Shown here piece by piece: positions 1 through 7,142 of a stretch of 19,403 nt of DNA. This DNA is from Armatimonadota bacterium. GTDB taxonomy: Bacteria > Armatimonadota > UBA5829. The stretch's first letter is position 1, and every line of letters starts with the position of its first letter. The notes below the pieces were generated by a model, which saw only the letters and a program-made list of their open reading frames with translations, made no database searches and had not been told where the DNA came from. The position numbers and the translations under genes were made by a program. Location: positions 1 through 19,403 of the forward strand of contig JAMCYN010000014.1 of the NCBI GenBank assembly GCA_023474015.1, written 5' to 3'.

Positions 1-75
1 CTGCCAAAGGATCATCCAGAAGGGCAAAACCCGGAGGCGTGATTGGAGCAACAAAGATCGCATGAAAGCACATCA

Positions 76-124
76 AGGGGACATTTTCGCTCAGCAATAG
101 AGGGGACAGAATCGCTCGGCAATA
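76..124. repeat. two tandem 24-nt repeats, likely IS-end remnant
   Basis: Two imperfect copies (76-99 and 101-124), each starting AGGGGACA and ending GCAATA, differ at four of 24 positions and are spaced 25 nt apart. Tandem repeats starting GGGGACA near an edge resemble the multiple terminal repeats of IS21-type insertion sequences; this is inference. A reading frame open from base 2 to the TAG at 97-99 is Lys/Arg-rich and could be the last 32 codons of a transposase running off the window, but it is too short to identify. No target duplication or second end is visible. Confidence 0.35.
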
Positions 125-130
125 ACAACA

Positions 131-204
131 AATGCAGAATGCAGAGTGCAGAATGAAGGGAGGTCCCCTCCCCATTCTGCACTCTGCATTCTTCATTTTG
201 CATT
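131..204. repeat. long hairpin made of TGCAGAR heptamers
   Basis: The left arm (131-155) holds three tandem 7-bp units, TGCAGAA/TGCAGAG/TGCAGAA. The right arm (173-204) is its reverse complement over about 20 bp, then has a short extra segment before GCATT. The loop contains a second small stem, GGGAGG (158-163) with CCTCCC (167-172). It lies about 70 bases upstream of the ECF sigma gene. It looks like a dispersed palindromic repeat rather than a terminator, since no T-run follows on either strand. Confidence 0.7.
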
Positions 205-274
205 GAGAATTTGTGTTAACATGTACCACCCAAGTGGAGTCTAACTAATCAGCAAAGAAACCGAGGTTTCTCGA

Positions 275-826
275 TTGTCCAAATCAGACGGCGACCTGGT
301 GGCGCTCGCGCAGGCCGGCAATCTCGATGCGTTCGACCAGCTTGTGCTGAAGCATCAGGCGCGGGTATATGCGCTTGCATATCGGATACTTGGCAACGGC
401 GACGACGCGGCCGACGTTCAGCAGGAGACGTTCGTGCGAGCGTGGCGGTCGCTGGGCAAGTTCAGGCGCGACGCCGAGCTGACGACCTGGCTGCATCGGA
501 TAACCGTGAACCTGTGCCTTACCATAAAGCGCAAACGCGACTACTCATACACCGAGCCGCTGGTCGAGGATAGGATGCGTTACAGCGGCGAGGCGGTCGG
601 GACGGCGTGTATGGAGGCGACGGAGACCGCGATAGCCCTTCGCAAAGTAGTTGGGGCGATGCCCGCGCACTACCGGGCGCTGCTGGTGTTGAGGGAAATC
701 GAGGGGAGATGTTTCGAGGAGATCGCGCGGATACTCGGCTGCTCGCCGCAGAGCGCAAGAAGCCGCGCATGCAAGGCAAGGAAGTTGCTTCGAGACAGAA
801 TGCGGCCCTATCTCGAAGGGGAGTAA
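275..826 (+). CDS. ECF-family RNA polymerase sigma factor
   Basis: This 183-residue protein has the size and two-domain plan of extracytoplasmic-function sigma factors, which redirect RNA polymerase to a small regulon, usually in response to envelope signals. Region 2 spans about residues 20-87, including DAADVQQETFVRAW in the -10 recognition helix area. Region 4 spans about 117-178, with FEEIARILGCSPQSARSRA as the -35 helix-turn-helix. The start is a TTG with GAGG at 263-266, eight bases upstream. GAAAC (257-261) and GTTTC (266-270) can form a small stem-loop over this ribosome-binding site. The next gene begins three bases after the stop and encodes a zinc-type anti-sigma factor, so the two are co-transcribed partners. 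The family call is secure; the exact ECF group cannot be told from sequence reading alone. Confidence 0.93.
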   Translation: MSKSDGDLVALAQAGNLDAFDQLVLKHQARVYALAYRILGNGDDAADVQQETFVRAWRSLGKFRRDAELTTWLHRITVNLCLTIKRKRDYSYTEPLVEDRMRYSGEAVGTACMEATETAIALRKVVGAMPAHYRALLVLREIEGRCFEEIARILGCSPQSARSRACKARKLLRDRMRPYLEGE

Positions 827-829
827 GAC

Positions 830-1789
830 ATGAGAAACAAATGCTGCGAATATGAGGAAGCCATTTGGGAGCACGCCCGCAATGGCGCGGCTCTTTCGGA
901 GGATGCCCAGCGTCACATTGAGCGCTGCTCAGAATGCGACCGTGCGCTCCGCGAGGCCCAACGGCTCTCCGGCGTAATGCGCGATTCCGACTCCGTCCCG
1001 CCGTTCCCCGACTGCCGGTCGGCGGTGATGGCGCGGATATCGGCCCCCGCGCGTCGCTTCAATTTCGCCTGGACCTACGCCTGCGCCGCCGTGCTCGTGG
1101 CGGCGGTCGGGTTGGCTTATGTTATTCGGCCTGGTGTCCCGGCGACTGAAGTCACGGCTACAAAAACACAAAGTCCCCCTACGGGGACTCGGATTGCCCT
1201 AGGGAACAGGGAACAGGGAACAGGGAACAGAAGGGACCGCGCTGTTCGTCCGAGGTTTGAACCCCGGACACAAGTTCCCCGTGCTTTAGCCCCGACACAG
1301 CATCCGGCTATGCACAGACGGGTGGCGATTTCCGAATCGCCACCCCAAAGCCAATCCGGGATTTCCAAATCCCTCCACGTGCGGCCATCCAACGCGCGCC
1401 AACACCATCCCGTCGTCGTAGCCGCAGCGCCGCCCGCACCAATCGCTGAATTGAAAGCCAACATTGCCGGTCCCGTCAAGTTGGACATGCCGACCACCGG
1501 TGGGGTAGGGCTCGCACCCCCCCAGCCCCCAACCTCCAGTTCCCAACCCTTGGCCGACGACACCCGCCCGGTCGCCATCGCCGTCGTGACCTGGCCCTCG
1601 GCGAGCGATCAGCCGGCGGACAATTACGCCTACAGCTACACCCAGCGCGACCCCGACACCGGTGCGGTCACCGACTGCTCCGTCAAACGCTCGGGGAACT
1701 CTATTGATATACGAATGGAAGTCAAACCGGAGAAAAAAGAGCCTCCGATTAGAGGGAGTGTGGATTGTGAAACGAACTCGAATGCTTAG
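830..1789 (+). CDS. membrane-anchored zinc-finger (ZAS) anti-sigma factor
   Basis: A 319-residue protein partnering the ECF sigma factor encoded just upstream. Residues 1-50 form a ZAS-like anti-sigma domain with H29-x3-C33-x2-C36 and upstream Cys5/Cys6; family members of this kind hold the sigma factor inactive in the cytoplasm. One transmembrane helix lies at about residues 80-99 (YACAAVLVAAVGLAYVI). The outside part is long, Pro/Gln/Arg-rich and low in complexity. Residues about 115-182 are encoded by a string of palindromic or tandem repeats also found in noncoding DNA of this window, so this linker seems to have grown by repeat insertion. A short folded segment (about 245-315) with several acidic and Cys residues ends the protein. 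It starts at ATG 830, three bases after the sigma stop, and overlaps the next gene by 23 bases. Confidence 0.85.
   Translation: MRNKCCEYEEAIWEHARNGAALSEDAQRHIERCSECDRALREAQRLSGVMRDSDSVPPFPDCRSAVMARISAPARRFNFAWTYACAAVLVAAVGLAYVIRPGVPATEVTATKTQSPPTGTRIALGNREQGTGNRRDRAVRPRFEPRTQVPRALAPTQHPAMHRRVAISESPPQSQSGISKSLHVRPSNARQHHPVVVAAAPPAPIAELKANIAGPVKLDMPTTGGVGLAPPQPPTSSSQPLADDTRPVAIAVVTWPSASDQPADNYAYSYTQRDPDTGAVTDCSVKRSGNSIDIRMEVKPEKKEPPIRGSVDCETNSNA
1172..1189. repeat. palindrome inside anti-sigma coding region
   Basis: AGTCCCC (1172-1178) and GGGGACT (1183-1189) flank a 4-nt loop. It is the first of five repeat-like structures packed into 200 bases of the anti-sigma reading frame. Confidence 0.6.
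1202..1229. repeat. GGGAACA heptamer repeated four times, in frame
   Basis: Four perfect tandem 7-bp units lie inside the anti-sigma gene, encoding a GNREQGTGNR-like stretch. The inverse complement of the same unit recurs at 3580-3607 beyond the end of the STN gene. Confidence 0.85.
1243..1292. repeat. 50-bp dispersed repeat, copy A (inside anti-sigma gene)
   Basis: This segment matches the reverse complement of 3458-3508 with a few substitutions and one indel. Each contains an imperfect palindrome around GGTTTGAACC, followed by AAGG/AAG-TTCCCCG and CTTTAGCCC. Copy A is translated as part of the anti-sigma linker; copy B is noncoding. Confidence 0.8.
1320..1345. repeat. 11-bp-stem palindrome GGGTGGCGATT, copy A
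   Basis: GGGTGGCGATT (1320-1330) and AATCGCCACCC (1335-1345) surround the loop TCCG. The same element, in opposite orientation, occurs in noncoding DNA at 19032-19054. Just downstream, GGGATTT (1358-1364) and AAATCCC (1367-1373) form another small palindrome. Confidence 0.8.
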
Positions 1790-3371
1790 GCCGCTTCTTT
1801 GCTTCGTTGTCGTGCTGGCCTTGCGGACGGCTTGCGCGGCTGCCGAGGATGTCTGGGACAAGGAGGTCACTGTTAATCTGAATGAGGTGAGTGTCCGAGC
1901 AGCGCTCGAAAGTCTGTTCAGAGGCAGTGGTCTGAACTTCGCCATAGAGGCTGATGTGCAGGGAGTGATCCCAAGCTTATCGATAAAGAACGTGCCGTTC
2001 CGCGCGGCCCTGGATTCCATCGCGAAAACCGGTGGCCTGGTTTACCGGGTCGATGGCGGCATCGTATTCATCGCCAAGCGAGGACTGGGCGAAAAAGGCA
2101 AGACGCCCGTGACCGTGGATGCCCAGGGCACTCCTCTGCGCGACGTGCTTGATATCCTGTCAAAGGAGACCGGCGTTACAATCAACCTGGACCCGATGGC
2201 GAAGGACCTCATCGCCACGGGTTTCAGCGTTCGCGACGTTCCGCTGGAGAAGGCTCTTGATCAGCTTGCCCAGCAGACGGGAACGCAGTACGCGGTCGCT
2301 GAGGACGGCACTGCGAATGTCAGAGCAAAGCCTTCAGTCGGCAACTGGCAGAAGCCCGTCGATCTCGAAGTCAAGGACATCCCGCTCACAGACGCGCTCG
2401 AAATGCTCTTCAAGGGAACGGGGATCAGCTATACGGTTGACTCAAACATAGCTGGACTTCGAGTGAGCGCGGTCCTGAAGAACATCCCGCTCCAAGTGGC
2501 GCTGAGGTCGATCACCAGGGCGGCGGGTGCTACCTATCGAACTGACTCCGACGTGGTCATTATCTCTCCAAAGGCGCTCCCGACCAGCCAGATGAACGAT
2601 GTCCAAGCTGCCATGCCGGTCCCGGTCGATGCGATTGCTCCCGGTTTTGCTCCACAGGCCGAGGCTGCGCCAGTGGACGCCGCGAAGCAGAAACAGATTT
2701 CCCAGGTCCTGAACTTCAAGTATGTCAATGCAGGGGATGTCGCACCGATATTGGCCCGGCCCGGAGTGCGGGTTTCCACGACTAATAGCAGCCAATCGAT
2801 CATAACGGGCCCCGAGGATGCCGTACAGGAAGCCGCAAGTCTTGTGGCGGCGATTGACAACGAATCAGCCTATCCACGCCCGGTGCGCCTGAAGCTAGAC
2901 GTGAAGATCGACCTGGATGGCAAGACCATTCGCGATTATTCCACGGAAGGAATCGGGCTATCAGGGGAATATGTGGGATTAATCCTGAACGTTCAGTCTG
3001 GAGGCGGAATCAACCTGAATGTGCAGGCTATGCCCACCATCGAAAGAGATGGCAGAATTGGCGTTAGGGCGCAAGGCCATTTTTCGTGGCGGGGCTTCCT
3101 CAACGCGAGCGATACATGCAGTATCTCGCAGCCGCTCAGTAATACCTCGTCATCAGTTCAGCCCGGAAAGCCGACAACCATCTCTTCCGGGCGAGCCAAC
3201 GCGAAAAGCAGTCTCACTTTCGAAATTATCCTGACGGCGACAATCGAGGAAGGGCGGGTCTATGTTCCAGGCAGAATACGGAAACCGAAGCAAAAGGACG
3301 CGCCCTCTCAGCCCGCAGGCTCCCAGACCGTGAAGCCGGAAAAGGAGAGCGGTCATATCGGCGCAAAATAG
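1767..3371 (+). CDS. exported protein with three STN domains and a secretin N1-like domain
   Basis: From the GTG at 1767 (AGGGAG at 1753-1758, eight bases upstream) this is 534 residues. A signal peptide covers about residues 1-26 (LLCFVVVLALRTACAAA, cleavage near A26). Three tandem STN/N0-like repeats follow at about 34-104, 114-187 and 196-267, each with the VxLxDxPLxxAL...GxxY pattern used in the periplasmic parts of secretins and TonB receptors. Residues about 310-365 resemble a secretin N1/NolW domain (VLNFKYVNAGDVAPIL). The beta-rich remainder (about 372-500) lacks a recognisable secretin barrel signature, so this is probably a periplasmic adaptor rather than a pore. A longer start at 1662 would lie deep inside the anti-sigma gene and bury the signal peptide. 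The 23-base overlap with the anti-sigma gene implies translational coupling, so it is likely a target or sensor of the same ECF system. Confidence 0.82.
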   Translation: MKRTRMLRPLLCFVVVLALRTACAAAEDVWDKEVTVNLNEVSVRAALESLFRGSGLNFAIEADVQGVIPSLSIKNVPFRAALDSIAKTGGLVYRVDGGIVFIAKRGLGEKGKTPVTVDAQGTPLRDVLDILSKETGVTINLDPMAKDLIATGFSVRDVPLEKALDQLAQQTGTQYAVAEDGTANVRAKPSVGNWQKPVDLEVKDIPLTDALEMLFKGTGISYTVDSNIAGLRVSAVLKNIPLQVALRSITRAAGATYRTDSDVVIISPKALPTSQMNDVQAAMPVPVDAIAPGFAPQAEAAPVDAAKQKQISQVLNFKYVNAGDVAPILARPGVRVSTTNSSQSIITGPEDAVQEAASLVAAIDNESAYPRPVRLKLDVKIDLDGKTIRDYSTEGIGLSGEYVGLILNVQSGGGINLNVQAMPTIERDGRIGVRAQGHFSWRGFLNASDTCSISQPLSNTSSSVQPGKPTTISSGRANAKSSLTFEIILTATIEEGRVYVPGRIRKPKQKDAPSQPAGSQTVKPEKESGHIGAK

Positions 3372-3382
3372 AATCTGCCGTT

Positions 3383-3408
3383 GGTCGGGGGTATTCCTGC
3401 CCCCGACC
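3383..3408. repeat. 9-bp perfect stem-loop after the STN gene
   Basis: GGTCGGGGG (3383-3391) pairs with CCCCCGACC (3400-3408) around an 8-nt loop, 12 bases after the stop of the ECF operon. It could end transcription, but no T-run follows. A second GGCC(A)TTCCTGGCC motif sits just after it. It could equally be a repeat element. Confidence 0.5.
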
Positions 3409-3457
3409 CCTCTTCCCGGCCATTCCTGGCCCTGTGCTAACTTATAGGTCTGGTTCA

Positions 3458-3508
3458 GGGCTAAAGCCCGGGGAACCTTACGTCCGGGGTTCAAACCCCG
3501 GACGAACA
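3458..3508. repeat. 51-bp dispersed repeat, copy B (inverted relative to copy A)
   Basis: This is the reverse complement of 1243-1292 and contains the palindrome GTCCGGGGTTCAAACCCCGG. Together with the heptamer tract downstream it makes a composite element inverted with respect to the one inside the anti-sigma gene. The pair brackets the STN gene. Confidence 0.8.
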
Positions 3509-3579
3509 TGTTGGCTATTCCTCATTCCCATATTCGCGCTTTCGCCCTTTTTCGCGCCTTCGCATAGATTTCCCTTCTG

Positions 3580-3607
3580 TTCCCTGTTCCCTATTCCCTG
3601 TTCCCTG
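3580..3607. repeat. TTCCCTG/TTCCCTA heptamer, four units
   Basis: Four 7-bp units, the third-base variant being TTCCCTA at 3587-3593, are the reverse complement of the GGGAACA tract at 1202-1229. A degenerate TTCCCTTC precedes them. Confidence 0.8.
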
Positions 3608-3615
3608 CCTTCGAT

Positions 3616-3644
3616 TTGGCATTTTCCTCGTTTTCTGCGATAAT
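3616..3644 (+). promoter_or_regulatory. sigma-70-type promoter for the GH78 operon
   Basis: TTGGCA (3616-3621) and GATAAT (3639-3644) are separated by exactly 17 bases; each hexamer matches consensus at five of six positions. Transcription would start near 3651, about 70 bases before the first possible start codon of the glycosidase gene. Confidence 0.6.
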
Positions 3645-3721
3645 GAACCCAGAGGACGGGCGGCGTGTCTCGCTCGTTGAAAGGATGCTCATTCGGCGGG
3701 CACCTCCGCTGAACTTAGCCT

Positions 3722-6700
3722 ATGCTGGAATCATCTGTATCCATGACGAATACCACCCCCGGCACTTCCGGAGGCGCGAGGCGTTCAAGGCGAGGAAGAC
3801 CTCGCTACCAACAGCCGCCAAGGGAGGACATGGGCAAGTGGATCTGGGTCGACGGATCCGACGTGCTCGCCAACTCCTACGTACACGCTCGGAAGCTGTT
3901 TGAACTGGCTTCCAAGCCCGCCAGCGCTATACTCAAGACAAGCGCGCACAGCAAGTATAAGCTGTATGTGAACGGCGAGTACGTGGGCAAGGGGCCGGTG
4001 CGCGGGGGGCCGGGCTATACCTATTACGATACTCACGACATCACCCCGCTCTTGAACAAGGGCAAGAACGTGATCGCGTTCCTTGTCCACTACATCGGCG
4101 AGGACACGAATGCTATCCCGGCCAGGAGCCCCGGCCTTATCTGCAAGACCGAGATCGAGGTGGGGGACGAACAAATCCTTGTGCTGTCGGACGAGACCTG
4201 GAAGGTGCGCCGCGCGGCGGATTGGACGAACACCGGCGCGCGCCTCGGCTCGGGCCTGGGGTTCCAGGAAGTTTACGATGCCGCCGAGATGATCGAGGAC
4301 TGGAACCAGGTCAAGTTCCGCGAAAAGGGCTGGCAGGATGCGGCCATCGTGGGCTCGGTGCCGTCTCCCCCGTGGGGTAGGCTGGTCGCGCGCGAGATTC
4401 CGCCGCTCAACGAACAGAAGATATTTCCGCATGCGATCACGGGCCTCTTCAATTCCCCCGAGCGCGGCATCGACACCCCGCCGGGAGATGTGGCCGGGAT
4501 AATGGCCGAGTCGGAGCTTTCAAGCCTCACCACCGGAAACGTCAAAAGCGCCGAGGCGCTACTTTCGGAACATGGAGCGACCCACATCAAGACTCCGCGC
4601 GGCGATGCGGGCGTGGTGATGATACTCGACTTCGGCAGGGAGGTCTTCGGCAACGTCGAGATCGGTATCGGCGGGTCCGGGAGCGGCATCATCGATATCG
4701 GCTACGGCGAGCTTCTGGAAGATGGCCGTGTGAAGCCGAACCGGGGCGGGCTGAAGTACACGGACCGCCTGATTCTCAAGAAGGGCAAGCTGCATTGGCA
4801 GAGCTTCGAGAGCCGGGCGTTCAGATATATGCAGATCGAGTTCAGGCGATGCTCCAAGGCCGTCGCGCTGGACCACGTGATGGTCAACCAGACCACCTAC
4901 CCCGTGAAATACACCGGCAGCTTCGAGTGCGACGACGGCCTCCTGAATGAGATTTGGAAAGTCGGCGCGTATACGACGGAGCTGTGTATGGAGGACACCT
5001 TCATCGACTGCCCATGGCGAGAGCGGGCGCAGTGGTGGGGCGATGCCCGCATCGAATCGCGCGCGGCGTATTATGCGTTCGATGACACCAAGCTCCTCGC
5101 CCAGGGCCTGCGCCAGATGGCCGATCTGCAGGACCGCGACGGCGCAATGCCGGGGATGTATCCGGGCGGCAGCGACAAGCTCGTGCCGGATTTCGCGCTC
5201 CAGTGGGTCTTTTCGCTCCTGGATTATTATGCCTTCGCGGACGATGCGGGCCTGCTGCGCGATCTCTATCCCAACGTTCGTGGCATGCTCAACTGGTTCG
5301 GCGGGTTCATGAACGAGGATGGGCTCCTGTCGGGTGTTCCCGGCTGGCTGTTCATCGACTGGGCCGATTTGGACAAGCGGGGCGATGTGACCGCGCTCAA
5401 CTGCCTATACTTCCAGGCGCTGCGTGTGGCTGGGCTGATCGCCGCCGTATTGGGCAAGGAGAATGAGGCCGAGCAGTATACCGAGTCGGCGAACACGGTC
5501 AGGCTCGCCATCAACAAGCACCTCTATGCGCCCAAGCGCGGACTTTATGCGGAGTGCCGGGTCGATGGCAAGCTGGTGGAGAGGTTCAGCCGCCAGACGA
5601 ATATCCTCGCCGCGCTGTTCGACATCCCGGACCATTATCAGAAGTCCACTATCATCCGCCATCTCCTGAACGGCTCGCTGCCTGAGCTGAGCACGCCATA
5701 TTTCACGTCGCACATGCTCGAGGTCTTGTATGCGGGCGAGTTCCACGAGGACGCGCTGAGGGTCATTCGCCGGAAGTGGGGCGATATGATCCGGGCCGGG
5801 GCCACAACCTTCTGGGAGTTCTTCAACCAGGATGGGAGCCTCTGCCACGGCTGGTCCGCCGGACCGGTGCGCGGGCTCATCGCGGAATATGTCGGCATCA
5901 AGCCCGTGTTAGGCTCGCACAGGTTCTCCATCACCCCGCACACAGGCGATCTCAAATGGGCGAAGGGTTCGATCAACACTCGCACCGGCCCGCTGACTGC
6001 TGAGTGGCATATCGTGCGGAATGTGCTAACCATAACGGTCGATGTGCCGCAGGGGCTGAAGGTGGATGTCTACCCGCCGTGCCCACCGGACTACAAGATA
6101 TCGGTCGACGGCAAGTTGCACCCGGTGCGGTTCGTCACGCTCGGCAGCGGCACGCATCAGGTGAAGGTAACCGCTGGGCGGCCCGCGAAGCCCGCGCCGG
6201 AGGATGCGTCGCTGAAGCCGATGCCGATCCAGCACGTCGAGATCCTGGGTGAAGCGATGACTCGTCGCCGCAGGTCGATAGGGCTGACCAGCACGCGCCG
6301 CGGAACCAGGACCGGACGGTCGAGTTCCACGATCATTGCGGATATTCCGTCCGATATGGAGATGGCGGCGGAGCAGGTCGCTCCCGATCTGGAAATGGAA
6401 GTCGGCGCCGAACGGCCCGCCGTCGAGACAACCGAGACGGCGAAGAGGCCGCGTAGGAGACGGACCCGTCGAGGCGGACATGGCCGCGAAGGCACGGCCG
6501 ATGTGGAAGCAGTGCGGCCTCCGACCGAACCCGTGCAGGCAGCCGAGACAGTTTCGGAAGCGCCTACTCCCGAGGCTGAAGCCGCGCCGAAGAGCAGAAG
6601 GCGACGCTCCCGCAGAGGTGGTCGTGGAAGATCAGGCCACTCCGAATCCCAGACGCCCGAGATCGCGCACGAACCGGCTCCCGCTGAGCATCATCCCACG

Positions 6701-7021
6701 CCCGAGTCCCATATCGAGCCTGAAGCCGTGCCCGTCCACGAACCCGCCGACGGCGAGCAGAAGCCGAGAAGAAGACGCTCCCACCGAGGCGGACGCCGCC
6801 GCTCGGGAACCGGTTCCACATCGCCCACCGATGGCGAAGCCCATCCGGTCGATTCAGGCCCATCACAAGAGCAGCCCGCCCATGCTCCCGAACCTATCAT
6901 CGAAACACCGCCGCAGTCGTCCGACGAAGCCCCCAAGCGCAGGCGGCGCACCTACACCAGACGCCCCCGCGTGCAGCCCGATTTCACCAGTCAGCCGGAG
7001 CCGCCGAGCGGAGAAGAGTAG
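3722..7021 (+). CDS. GH78 alpha-L-rhamnosidase-like enzyme with Arg/Gly/Pro-rich tail
   Basis: A 1099-residue protein expected to remove terminal alpha-L-rhamnose from glycans. After an N-terminal beta-domain (about 37-280) and a jelly-roll-like segment with LDFGREVFGNVEI (about 301-320) comes the alpha/alpha-barrel. Catalytic positions known for Bacillus RhaB (D567, E572, D579, E841) are matched by D429, E434 and D441 in DCPWRERAQWWGD and E699 in ATTFWEFF, so it is likely active. No signal peptide is visible. Residues about 846-1099 are disordered-looking and rich in Pro/Glu with four basic blocks (908-924, 957-972, 1013-1029, 1072-1083) of RRRR-xx-RGG type, which is unusual for a glycosidase. 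The N-terminal 36 residues carry a similar SGGARRSRRGRPR block. Starts at 3722, 3743 or 3830 are all possible; AGGGAGG lies only two bases before 3830. The N-terminal basic block resembling the tail favours a longer form. Confidence 0.85.
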   Translation: MLESSVSMTNTTPGTSGGARRSRRGRPRYQQPPREDMGKWIWVDGSDVLANSYVHARKLFELASKPASAILKTSAHSKYKLYVNGEYVGKGPVRGGPGYTYYDTHDITPLLNKGKNVIAFLVHYIGEDTNAIPARSPGLICKTEIEVGDEQILVLSDETWKVRRAADWTNTGARLGSGLGFQEVYDAAEMIEDWNQVKFREKGWQDAAIVGSVPSPPWGRLVAREIPPLNEQKIFPHAITGLFNSPERGIDTPPGDVAGIMAESELSSLTTGNVKSAEALLSEHGATHIKTPRGDAGVVMILDFGREVFGNVEIGIGGSGSGIIDIGYGELLEDGRVKPNRGGLKYTDRLILKKGKLHWQSFESRAFRYMQIEFRRCSKAVALDHVMVNQTTYPVKYTGSFECDDGLLNEIWKVGAYTTELCMEDTFIDCPWRERAQWWGDARIESRAAYYAFDDTKLLAQGLRQMADLQDRDGAMPGMYPGGSDKLVPDFALQWVFSLLDYYAFADDAGLLRDLYPNVRGMLNWFGGFMNEDGLLSGVPGWLFIDWADLDKRGDVTALNCLYFQALRVAGLIAAVLGKENEAEQYTESANTVRLAINKHLYAPKRGLYAECRVDGKLVERFSRQTNILAALFDIPDHYQKSTIIRHLLNGSLPELSTPYFTSHMLEVLYAGEFHEDALRVIRRKWGDMIRAGATTFWEFFNQDGSLCHGWSAGPVRGLIAEYVGIKPVLGSHRFSITPHTGDLKWAKGSINTRTGPLTAEWHIVRNVLTITVDVPQGLKVDVYPPCPPDYKISVDGKLHPVRFVTLGSGTHQVKVTAGRPAKPAPEDASLKPMPIQHVEILGEAMTRRRRSIGLTSTRRGTRTGRSSSTIIADIPSDMEMAAEQVAPDLEMEVGAERPAVETTETAKRPRRRRTRRGGHGREGTADVEAVRPPTEPVQAAETVSEAPTPEAEAAPKSRRRRSRRGGRGRSGHSESQTPEIAHEPAPAEHHPTPESHIEPEAVPVHEPADGEQKPRRRRSHRGGRRRSGTGSTSPTDGEAHPVDSGPSQEQPAHAPEPIIETPPQSSDEAPKRRRRTYTRRPRVQPDFTSQPEPPSGEE

Positions 7022-7117
7022 ATGCTCAGAAATGCGAAGCGGCTGTGGCAGGATAGGCACGACTTCTTGTGTCGCAGGCTCCCTGGAACATTCTGCCCCT
7101 CTTCTACAGTCAACTAA
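7022..7117 (+). CDS. 31-residue mini-ORF, possible peptide substrate of the SPASM protein
   Basis: An ATG directly abuts the TAG of the glycosidase gene and has GGAG at 7010-7013, eight bases upstream. The encoded peptide starts MLRNAKRLWQDRHD and ends GTFCPSSTVN, with Cys17 and Cys25. It sits 25 bases before the start of a radical SAM/SPASM gene, the place where precursors of modified peptides often lie. Against this, 31 codons may be open by chance, nothing in the peptide matches a precursor family I recognise, and the leader/core division is unclear. It is listed because its spacing and ribosome-binding site are good. Confidence 0.22.
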   Translation: MLRNAKRLWQDRHDFLCRRLPGTFCPSSTVN

Positions 7118-7142
7118 CCAACCTGCCGTGCGGGGATTGGAT

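Noticed and set aside
216..245. Promoter for the ECF operon with TTAACA as -35
   Set aside because: The -35 is close to consensus but no convincing -10 occurs at 16-18 bases; ECF autoregulated promoters could also differ, so it is left uncalled.
3383..3408. Definite intrinsic terminator after the STN gene
   Set aside because: The stem is strong but no T-run follows, so it is listed as a stem-loop only.
6336..7142. Upstream in-frame extension of the radical SAM protein
   Set aside because: It overlaps the glycosidase tail in another frame, is Arg/Pro-rich shadow sequence, and the conserved protein begins at the ATG at 7143.
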